This document shows positions 29,801-41,800 of a stretch of 64,000 bases of DNA, piece after piece. The notes under the pieces were generated by a model, which saw only the letters and a list, made by a program, of their open reading frames with translations, was not told the origin of the DNA and searched no databases. Position 1 is the stretch's first letter. The number at the start of each line of letters is the position of its first letter. A program made the position numbers and the translations under genes. The stretch is taken from positions 67,093,916 through 67,157,915 of the forward strand of contig CM049315.1 of NCBI GenBank assembly GCA_026874595.1, written 5' to 3'. Origin of the DNA: Sipunculus nudus (taxonomy: Eukaryota; Annelida; Sipuncula; Golfingiida; Sipunculidae).

Positions 29801-32800
29801 GGCGCATGAACAGTTTTAAGTGTGAACTATGTGACCCTAGTTCAAACCTATCAATTTTTCCCCCTTTAATGTTATTCCCCCATCCCAGTTTAAAAATATG
29901 ATAAACATATATTTTTTTCATTTATTTCTTTTCACTTAAATTACCAAACGGGTAAAATAAACATTTAATTTATTGAAATATATAAATAAATCTGGTGAGA
30001 TTACATATTCATGGCTGTACGCCGTGAGAGACCCCTGGCTAATGATGTTTTCCTAATGATGTCCAAACTGAAACACTTCAATGCTTGTTTGTTTACCAAT
30101 AATTTATTTGATGTGTAATATTAAGGTGATCAGTGACTCTTGTCAATTTTTTTTGCACCACAGCCGTGATCAAATAAATTTGTTAACATACTAATGAGGT
30201 ACAAATTTAACAGTTTGGGGTAATTAATTACTGAAGTTCTATTGCCGGTAGCAGGATTTTTAGCGATCTTTATGATCTTTTGTGCCGGTCTGTGGGTTAC
30301 GAATGTTAAGTTTGTTCCGGCCGTCAGTACAGGCCGTGCCGGTAACCCCCGACCGGCGCGGCTAAAACCCTGTATATTATATATATATATATAACGGTTT
30401 ATAAAATGCCAGTTACGGGATATATGGGATATCTTTTTCGTCACCAGCAGCGCTCACATATATTCCCGAACAAGTGTTAAATAATAATTAACATGAGAGT
30501 TGTCGTACATCCTCTTTTATCACCCATCGCGCCGGTTCTCAGGTGTCAAACGATCTTCTCTCCTGCAATATTCTAATTCTTCATATTTCACATATAATAA
30601 TTCACACACTGAGAAAAAAAATTATTTTGTCCTGTACAAATTCAAGTAGATATTACGGTATATGGCCAAGTCAAAATCTGTGTGACCATAGCACTCCATT
30701 TGTTAATAAAATAAATGAAATCAATCCTCTTCCTTGTCTCCAAAGATACTATCAAAATCATACATAAGCTAAACACCAACAACTCATAATAAAGCATATA
30801 TTTATTACCACACAAAACAAGCATGTGCCTCTTTCCCAATCATATTTTTTATCATATACCATATTTATTCTAATTTGGCGACCACTTAAAAATAATTAAT
30901 TTTCTCAGAGGTCGAGATAATGGAGGATATTTGAAAATTATCTTCCTGCAGAATTTGCGGTGGTCGAGATTTTAGAGGCATTCGGTTTGATAACCTTCCT
31001 TAGAGACGCAGAGCCGCTCTGACACTCGAGCGGTCATATGAATTGAGTGATAATTTGGTCGTTTATAAGTTTGTTTTGTTAGCTTAACAGTATTTCCAAC
31101 AAACGGGCTTCCAACCGTCACATGAATTATACGGAGTCCGCAAATGATTAATCAAACTGAGCTCAATCACTTCACAAAATGATCACTACTTCGCGTATAG
31201 GTACGATCACTTGACATAGACGGCAACTCATGTAACTACCAGTTGTTTCAAGTTAACCCACCAGGCGGCGATATCGGCGGGCCGAAAAGGGACATGCGGC
31301 TGCACAGAAGTTGGAAGAAGATTTTATAAAAAATAACTGCCTAATATCAGATAACTTTTATTTGCATAATACCTAATAAATATAGGAAAGTAAAGGCGCG
31401 TTAAAATACATATGACCGGAAATGGTCCTAGCTCACGTGCCCTCGATCGGGCCCTGTATGGGACGCACTGTCACCCATCCAAAAACTAACCGGGGTCGTT
31501 TTAACTTAACTAAGATGACAGTTCCATCTGTGTCACAGTTGTTCCACCACGCGTGCTTTCGCGCATGTTGTAAATATTATTGCTAAATATCCCACGTGAC
31601 TTGCACAAGAGGCACGTGCGTACCAGGAATGGTACACAGTTTGCTTCGTCATGGACACCCATTTGGATCTTGAACGCATTATCAAGTTTATATATTATGA
31701 AAAACGCATCTTTGTATCTTCAAAAATTTTATCGGAAACAAGTTTGATGTGGATGCTCAGTGTAATAAGAATCTAGTCAGATACAAACTGCAGTGCCCGT
31801 GAGAGACGGAGGCATTTCACCTTAACATTGTCACCAGAAAACATCGTCGGCAGTCGCAAAATTAGAGTCATTTTAGAAATTATGCTTTCAAAATATTTTT
31901 TGGGGTCGAGAAATAAGAGGGATCGCCAAATTGGAATAAATACGGTATAACAGCTGAGTGCTGTGACCAATGGGTCCCTTGTTCTCTATTTTTGAGATAT
32001 ATAAATACAGACACAATCTTGGCCTGTTGGTTAATCTGTTTGATGCTTCAGTTGAATGGGTATGTACTACCATTCTGATGATAAAATTTCCTTTTGCGAA
32101 TCTCTTCCCAGTCAGCTGAGCGTCATGACCCATGGGTCACTTGTTCATTCCTAAACTTTCTTTCTTCCATCCCTCCTCTCTGATCTTTCTTCCCTCCATT
32201 CGTCTTTTTCATTTCTTCCTTCCGTCCTTTTCTTTCCGTAACTTTCTTCCTTCCATCCCTTTTCTCTTCTTTCTTCCTTTCTTTCATCTTCTTTTTCCTT
32301 TACTTCCCTCATTTTCCTTTCCTAAACTTTCTTCCTTCCATCTCTTTTCTCTCTTATCTTTCTTCCCTCCATTCATCTTTTTCCTTTACTTCCCTCATTC
32401 CATCCTTTTCTTTCCTTAACATTCTTCCATCCATCTTTTTCTATCTTTCTTTCCTCCTTACATCCTTTTCTTTCCTCAAATTTCTTGTTTACATCCTGTT
32501 TTTTTTTTTCTAACTTTCTTCCCTCCTTTAATCTTCATTTTCCTTTACTGCCCTCCTTCCCTCGTTTTACTTAACTTTCTTCCTTCCATCCATTTCCTCC
32601 CTATTGTTTTCCCCCTCCATCTTTCCTTATTTTCTTTCTATATCTTTTCTCTCCTGTCCTTTATTCTGATCTTCCACCATCCATCCTTTCAAACCATTCT
32701 TTCTTCCATCTCTTTTCTTTGAAATATTCCTTTTTTTCTTTCAAACTTTTTCCTTTCTTTTCTTTATTTAGCTGATCCTCTTTCTTTACTTTGTTCTCTC

Positions 32801-35800
32801 TCTCCCTCTTTCCTCAATTTTCGTGCATTCTTTCCTCATTTCTCTCCATCATTTGACCTTTATGTACTTTCTTTTCTCTCTCTCTCTCTCTCAATTCCTT
32901 CATCTTTCAATCTTTATTATACGGCTGCTGTGACCGGACGTATTATGGTAAACCCACAGTCTGTCCATCTGTCTTTCCATTAATTGTAGCCCCTGACAAA
33001 GTCGGGGCATACTATGTTTTCATACCGGTCCCGCCGCTGCCGCATATAAATCTTGTTGGCGCGATAACTCAAAAAATATTTCACGGATCTTTACCAAACT
33101 TGGTATATGTATAGATATGGGTGAGAGGACGAAGCCTATATAAAATGAGGTCATGACCTTGACTAGGAGAGTGTCCTTGGCCTTGAATAGGTCCAATGTT
33201 GGGGAAAATCACACAAATTCTTGAATATCTCAAGAAATCTTGCATGGATTGATCCCAAAATAAAATTGATGGAAGATCAGGGATGTCATATTCCAGAAAC
33301 TGGTGGCGCCACCTATTATTCTTTACTTGTTTTTGTGCCGTTTAATTCCCCCAAAATTGCTACTTGACAGTACTGTGAGCATTATAAGTCAAAAACTAAT
33401 GGACAGATTTTTTATATATTATGCATGTACATAGATATGGGTTATGGGATGATGTTTATTTAAATTGGGGTCATGACCTCTCCTATGAGAGTGGCCTTGA
33501 CCTTAAATATTGCCATATATGGTGAAAATCACACAAAATCATTAATATCTCAATAAGGGATGCAGTTATTGGTCCAAAAATCAACTTGACCAAAGATCTT
33601 GGTTAGTAATGTCATGTACCGGAAGCAGGTGGCCCCACCTGTTATTCTTTTACTTGTTTTTGTGCCGTTAAATACCCCCATCATTGTTTCATGACAGTAC
33701 TGTCAGCATTATAAGTCAAAAACTAATGGACAGATTTCTTTTAAATTATGCATATACATAGACATGGGTTATGGGATGATGTATATATAAATTGGGGTCA
33801 TGACCTTTCCTATAAGAGTGGCCTTGACCTTGAATATTGCCATATATGGTGAAAATCACACAAAATCATTAATTTAATATCTCAATAAGGGATGCATTGA
33901 TTGGTCCAAAAATCAACTTGACCGAAGATCTTGGATAGTGTTGTCATGTACCAGAAACTGGTAGCACCACCTGTTATTCTTTTACTTGTTTTTCTTGCCG
34001 TTTAAAAAACCCATCATTGCCACTTAACAGTACTGTGAGCATTATAAGTCAAAAACTAATGGACAGATTTCTTTTATATTATGCATATACATAGACATGG
34101 GTTAGGGGATGATGTATATTGAAATTGGGGTAGTGACCTTTTCTATGACAGTGACCTTTTCTATAAGCCTAGTCTCATATTAATTGTTGCTGAAGATTGC
34201 GGGGCCTATTCTTAAAGGGGGGGGGGGATTAATTGTCTGGGGATACTATGGCACCTGCGGTGCCAAGAAATATCTAGTTTTTAGTGTCCCCACGATAACT
34301 TCCCAGGGCTTGGATGGATTTTCACAGAACTCAACATACCTACTTTCCAATTGGTTATCTAGCCTGAGATTGATTATTGGCAAAATCTGTGCATATTTAA
34401 TGAGGTCAGAGGACATGAGGCTACTTTGTGGTGTCACTACAATAACTTCTCAGAAATATTATGGCTTTTGATCAAACTCAAAAGAAATATTAACCAATAT
34501 AATATCTCATGTAAGTTCAATTTCAGACAAAATCCATACATATTTAATATGGTCTGAGGCCACTAGACTTCAATGGTGCCCTGATGACTTACCAAAAATC
34601 TGATGGATTCATTAATCTCATTATAAATATTAACCAGTATGTTTCTCACCTCAATTTAAATCTTGGCAAAATTCATGCATATTGGTGTCAGAGGTCATAA
34701 GACAAGGTGGGCATATTGTGCACGTTTGTGGTGCTCTTGCTCTAACTTTCTCCATTCCTCCATTTCCATCCCATCTTTTCCTTCCATTCTTCCTTTCCTC
34801 ACGGACTTCTTCACTCCCATCTATCTATCTTTCAGAATTGTCGTCCTTCCATCCCTCCCCTTCTCTCTTTCTTTCCTTTTGTGCCCTTCATTCATTCATT
34901 CTTTACTTTCTTTGCTGCCCTTACTTTTTTTGGGACCCGACTTGAATAAATGGGTGCCCTATAGTAATCTCCCTGTCTATCCGTCTGTCCCTCCACAATT
35001 TTGTCGTCAGATGATAACTCCAAATTGGATTGACCAGTTGGTTTCAAACTTCACTTATATATACGGCCCATTACTAAAGTAAGATCCCTATTGATTTTGG
35101 GGTCACAAGGTCATTGTCACACAGCCCACACCTTTAAAAAGATAGTGGATGAATTAAAAGCCAAAGTTTTCATCCCTAATTTTCCACCTGTCACATATGG
35201 CTCACCTGCCAATAGAGGAAGAAATGTTTGACTTGAGGGTCAAATGTCAAGGGCACAAGGCCCACTGTTTTAAAAGATCTTGATTTCATTGCTTGGAGAA
35301 CATTTAAAGCTAAACTATTTGACCAAAACCTTCCATCTTTTATATATGGCTAACCTACTATATATAATAAAGAATAAAGAATACTTTAAATTTGAAGTCA
35401 CTGCACCAACTTGTGAAAAGTGTATGGATATATGTCAAGCAATGTTTCCACCAAAACCTTCAATCTTTCACATATGGCTCACCTACAAGTAGGGCAAGTA
35501 CCCTGTTCATTTTTACATCACAATGTCAAAGGTCGAGGTCGCAGTAAATGATCGCATTTTCGAGGTGGTTATCTAAGGGAGGTCTGGTATAAAGAGCAAA
35601 AAAAAGTATTGGGACAGTGAAAAAGTGGTCATTATTTTTTAGGTGGTCACTAAACGGAGGTAGCCATTAGGAGAGGTTTGACTGTTCGTGTATTACAAAT
35701 GATCTGGATATGAATCCTGCGTTGGTGGTGTATGCTCTCTGGGGTTATGTTAAAAAGACAATTTGCCCAGGGGAAAACACTGGGCCGATCCGGGTTCAAA

Positions 35801-38800
35801 ACCATGTTGGTGGCAAACTAGTCGGGCGTACCAACCGCTTTGCTAGCAAAGCAAGCTTCCCTAGCGAGACAGTTTGGTCTGTTTTGTGTTTTTGGTTTGT
35901 GTCACCCTGTGGTCTGTTTTGTGTTTTTGGTTTGTGTCACCCTGTAACACACTTCCTCTTAAAGAACGTTCTGCTATCAGAACAAGACTATCCAAGAGGT
36001 CACACCTTCAGGGTGATCTTGATTCTGGGGCCACAAAGTTTGCCGTCACATCGGAAGAGCCCCCATTTTGTTACGAAGGTAAATTGCTCAGGGGAAAACA
36101 CTGGGCCGATCTAGGTTCGAACCCATGTTGGTGGCTCACAAGTCCGGCATACCAACTGCTTTGCTAGCAAAGCAAGCTTCCTAGTGAGACAGTTCGGTCT
36201 GCTTTTATGTCACCCCGTAACAGGTTAACTCCTCTTTATTTTCCTATTTCAGATTTACAAGACCCATGATTAATGCAGATTGTGAGGCTGCCAGAACTGT
36301 ACTAAGTAATAATATTCATGATACTGGTTATATTTTAGATATCTGAGTTGGAGCAGCATGACATCCCCCGTCTGAGGACTAGTATGAAGGAGGCGGAGCG
36401 TATGATTGAGAAGCTGAGGTCAGACATATCTGGGGTAAGACATGAGCAAATGATTGAGAAGCTGAGGTCAGACATATCAGGGGTAAGACATGAGCGTATG
36501 ATTGAGAAGCTGGTCAGGGGTAAGATGTGAGCATATGATTGAGAAGCTGAGGTCAGACATATCAGGGGTAAGACATGAGCGTATGATTGAGAAGCTGAGG
36601 TCAGACATATCAGGGGTAAGATGTGAGCATATGATTGAGAAGCTGAGGTCAGACATATCAGGGGTAAGATGTGAGCGCATGATTGAGAAGCTGAGGTCAG
36701 GCATATCAGTAGTAAGACGTGACTAAACATATAACTGTTACCAGAGTTCTTGGTCTTTGGCTTATATTTATGTTACCAAGTGAATACTTGGTTGAAGTTT
36801 CAATGCAAATCAGTGGCATGAGTGGATTTATGCCTTTTAGCTCAACCAGATATGCATCCAGTGAGCTCATTTCCTGGCACAGCAGCACTGCCCTTCTATT
36901 GTCTGTCCTTAATTAGACTCCAGCCTTAGGAGGGAATGCTACAAAAAAGAAGAATGGTCTACATCTGTCCATCTATTCTTCAGTCCTCCCCCCCCCCCCC
37001 CTCTTTTATAAAATACCTCTATATCCCTTGCTTTTTTTACCGAATTTTGCATACATACTCATCAGATGAGGGACGTGCTGGTGGTCCCACCTCTGCACTA
37101 ATTTCTGCAATTCAAAATGGTATTTTCCACTTTCTTCTGGTAAGTCAATAAATAAGAAGACTTCAGCCTGCAACTCATATACAAAGATTCCTTGCAGCAA
37201 GGGTAATTGAATGAATACTATCAGTGTTGTAGTCGAGTTCATGCCTGCCTAGTCAAAGTTTGAGTCCTTTAGGTTCAAGTCCCAAGTCCACTGTCCAAGT
37301 CCTTTAGAGCTCTAGTCCAATCAAAATCTTTATTCAAAACACTTTTGAATTGGATAGTCAAGATTACCATGAATATTTCTGGTTTTGTTTACACATACTT
37401 TTGCTTTGATGTTTAAATACATTTAGCTCTTCATTCAGGGATAAAACTGTGTATATACAGTCCTGAATGTTTTCGTAATCTGTGAATAGTTCACATATAC
37501 AAGTCTCTATATATGAGTTTGCTTCCCATCTGAAGGTCCTGGTTTATGTGACAGTCTTGTTCCCTGGGACTCCAGATTGACAGGGCTGACATCATGAGTC
37601 CTGACCTCCAAGTCCGAATACAAGTTGGAGTCCAGGATCTCCAAGTCCAAGTCCCTGAAAGTGAAAAAAGTGGACTCAAGCCCTGATTGGAGTCCAAGTC
37701 TGGACTCAAGTCCGGACTCTAGTCCAAGTCTGGACTCAGGTCGTACATCACTGAATACTATATTCAACTGAATTATTTTCAAAATGATGTTTCCACAGGA
37801 CGTTGAATAAATTTGACTGCTTTTGAAAATATCTGATTTTGCATTGTTGCTTATTTGGAGCAAAATCTTTTATATCTTTTTATCTCGTTACCACTGCAGT
37901 AATCATTATCAGATTTTCCAGGCACATTGAAATTTGGCAAATTAAAGTAAATTTCTCTTAGTAAAGGGGGGGGCTTAAACCCTACTCTGGATTATCCTCT
38001 GATCATATAAAGCAGCTGTTGTTATAGAACTCTCTAAGGTTTGTGTTGATAAACATTCTGTAAATTTGACTTGACAGAAAGAAGAGGATCTGACTGTTAC
38101 ACAGAGTGATCTAGAGACGGCCAAGGCCCTTCAGCCTGACATGGTTATGATTGACCGCGATCAGTATGAGCTGCGAAACTGTGAAAGAAGAATCATATCC
38201 CAGGCTGCAAAGATAACAGGCGGAGGTATTGGACAGAATTGTTAAATGGTCGGGGGTTTGTTGGATCTAAAATATTTATATTCAAAATATAGATATGGTT
38301 TTTTAGCGAACCTGTGAGCTTATGTTTGGCGCAGCTTGGTCCGTCCGCCATCCGCCGTCCAGGGCTGGCTTTCCGCCTCCCATGGCTGTAAGTCAGAATC
38401 TGTCGGAGCTAGCAGCTCCAAATTACATGTAAGAATTCGTCACATGTGAAACTTGGTGCCCTGGAGCTTATTATTGGGTATCTGCATTAATTAAGATTTT
38501 TTAGAGAAAAAGCTTAAAAACCTTTAAAAATCTTCTTCTCTGAAACTGTCCAGCCAAATTGTCCAATATTTCACAGAAATGATCCCTGGAACAATCTCTC
38601 TCAAGTTTGTTCGAATGGTTCCAGTTCAGAGATTTTTGGCCAAGTTACAGGAGGTTGAACTTAGTCATCTGTCCAAAAAAGCACACTAAAATTAAAATCT
38701 CAAAAACGGCTGGAGCTATAATGACCAAATTTTATACCAATGTTTGTCACATATGTCATATCTGATTTTGAGGTATTGGTGGCGCCACCTACATTGATGT

Positions 38801-41800
38801 TTTTTACAAGCGAAAACGTAATTTTAAACTCTTCTAGCTTATACACTGATTTATGATGAAACTGTTCAGCTGATTGGTTTAAACTTTACAAGATTTATTC
38901 TATTGTAGGGTTCTGCCAGTTTTATAAGAATAGATTGGGTAAATACAGTTTTAAAAAAGCATTGTAGCCAATTGAAAAAGGCTTTCTGTATTTGAAAACA
39001 GATTTGACTTCATACTGAGTTTCAGCAGCCAAGTCAAGAGGTCACTCAGTACAAACAGATGGGGTCCAGACATCACCATGGCAACTGACCTGGCTCGGGG
39101 GGGGGGGGGGGGGGGGGGGGGTGTCTAGACAATGTAACCGCTGGACCTAGAACCTTGTAACTTGGGATTCTGAGAGGTCCATAGAAAATCTCCTTGGAAA
39201 CCAGAAATTAGGTCTCTGTTACCCATATCCTTCCAGCTATGGGGCCCCAAACTACCCCCCAGAAAAGTAAAAAATTTCAAACAAAAACTTCAATATCTCA
39301 TTAAATACTTGACTGATGGTCATGATTTTTGTCATACATATTGATCATGAGATGTTCCATCACTTCCTGCAGACTGGTGGCGCCACCTGTATCGTTCAAT
39401 TTTTTACGAATTATTTTCTCTATTTTTGAGACCTTTCAAAATGTAAACATCTGTTAACAAGGCACAAATTGTAACGACTGGACCTAGAATCTTCATTCTC
39501 GACACACTGAGAGACCTATGAAAAGTCTCCATGGAAACCAGAAATTAGGTCTCTGTTAACCATATCCTTCGAGCTATGGAGCCCCAAAGTACCCCCAAGA
39601 AAAGTAAAAAATTCATACAAAAACTTCAATATCTCATTAACTACTTGACTGATGGTCATGATTTGTGGCATAACTATTGATCATGAGATGTGTCATCTGT
39701 TCCTGCAGACTGGTGGCGCCACCTGTATCGTTCGATTTTTTACGATTTTTTTCCTCTATTTTTGAGACCTTTAAGGATGCTGTCATCTGTTAGCATGGCA
39801 CAAATCGTAACGACTGGACCTAGAATCTTCATTCTTGACACACTGAGAGGTCCATGAAAAATATCCTTGGAAACCAGAAATTAGGTCTCTGTTAACCATA
39901 TCCTTCGAGCTATGGGGCCCCAAAGTACACCCCCCCCCCCCCCCCCCCCGAGTAGTCAAAAATTTCATACAAAAACTTCAATATCTCAATAACTACATCA
40001 CTGATGGTCATGATTTTTGGCATACATATTGATTATGAAATGTTCCATCAGTTCCTGCAGACTTGTGGCGCCACCTGTATTGTTTGATTTTTTACGTTTT
40101 TTTCCTCTATTTTTGAGACCTTTAAGGATGTGTCATCTGTTAACGTGGCACAAATCATAACGACTGGACCTAGAATCTTCATTCTCGACACACTGAGAGA
40201 CCTATGAAAAGTCTCCATGGAAACCAAAATTAGGTCTCTGTTACCCATATTCTTCGAGCTATGGAGCCCTAAAGTACCCCCAAGAAAAGTAAAAAATTTC
40301 ATACAAAAACTTCAATATCTCATTAACTACTTGAATGATGGTCATGATTTGTGGCATAACTATTGATCATGAGATGTGTCATCTGTTCCTGCAGACTGGT
40401 GGCGCCACCTGTATCGTTCGCTTTTTTACGATATTTTCCTCTATTTTTGAGACCTTTAAGGATGCTGTCATCTGTTAGCATGGCACAAATAGTAACGACT
40501 GGACCTAGAATCTTCATTCTCAACACACTAGAAGACCTATGAAAAGTCTCCATGGAAACAGAAATTATGTCTCTGTTACCCATATCCTTCGAGCTATGGG
40601 GCCCATAAGTACCCCCCCAGAGTAGTCAAAAATTTCATACAAAAACTTCAATATCTCAATAACTACATAACTGATGGTCATGATTTTTGGCATACATATT
40701 GATTATGAGATGTTCCATCAGTCCCTGCAGACTGGTGGCGCCACCTATGTTATCTATCAAGAGGGTACAAATTGCAACAACTGGACCTAGAAACTTCATT
40801 CTTGTCATGCAAGGAGGCCCATGAAGAGTGCCTGTGGAAACTTGAAATTAGGTCTCTGTTACCCATATCCTTCAAGCTATAGGTCTCTGAAGTATCCCTC
40901 AGAATAGTGGACAATTTGATACAAAAGCTGAAGTATCTGAACAACTAATACGGAGATCATCATGATTCTTTGCATGGATATTGACCATTAAGTGTTTTTA
41001 GCTCAGCTGACTGTAAGTCATCTGAAGTATCCCTCAGAATAATGGACAATTTGATACAAAAGCTCAAGTATCTAAACAACTATTGCAGTGATCACCATGA
41101 TTCTTTGCATGGATATTGATCATGGAATGTGTCATCAGTTTCTGCAGTATGGTGGCACCACCTGTATTTTTTTTATTTTTACGAATTTTTTTCTCTATTT
41201 TTGAGACCTCATAAGATGCGGTCATCTGTTAACATGGCACAAATCGTACCAACTGGACCTAGAATCTTCTCTCTTGACATGCTGAGAGGCCCATGAAAAG
41301 TTTCCTTAAAAACTTGAAATTAGGTCTCTGTTACCCATAACCTCTGAGCTATGGGGCTCCGAAGTACCCCCCAGAATAATGGAAAATTTGATACAAAAGC
41401 TCAAGTATCTGAACAATTATTATATTGATCACCATGATTCTTTGCATGGATATTGAACATGAAATTTTTCATCAGTTTCTGCATTCTGGTGGCGCCACCT
41501 GTATTTTTTCAATTTTTAGCTCAGCTGACTGAAAGTCATCTGAGCTGTAGGGATCACCTTTTGTCCGTCGTCCGTCCGGCCATCCAGGCCTCTGTCTGTT
41601 AACAGGGCACAAATCGTAACCGCTAGACTGGGAATCTTCTTACTTGAAATCCTGGGAGGTCTATGGAAATTCTCCTTTTAAACCTGAAATTAGGTCACTG
41701 TGACCTATATTCTTCGACTTATGGGGTTCTGAAGTACCCCCCAGAATAATGCAAAATTTAATACAAAAGCTCAAGTATCTGAACAACTAATGCATTAATC

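Larger units (their letters stand above)
26727..31983 (+). mobile_element. 2.6-kb HLE copy C3, split by two TIR transposons
   Basis: The head TAGCTCAGCTGACAATAAG at 26727 and the tail CAGCTGAGTGCTGTGACC...CTTGTT ending at 31983 belong together. Between them the C1-like body is interrupted by 29026-30658 and 30859-31945; outside these the order matches C1. C3 is visibly more diverged, with a deletion near 27003. Confidence 0.75.

Noticed and set aside
30130-30444. 104-codon minus-strand frame inside the 1.63-kb TIR element
   Set aside because: It spans a TA microsatellite and shows no transposase motifs; likely non-coding element sequence.
32132-32419. 95-codon Phe/Ser/Pro-rich frame
   Set aside because: Pure composition effect of the polypyrimidine tract.
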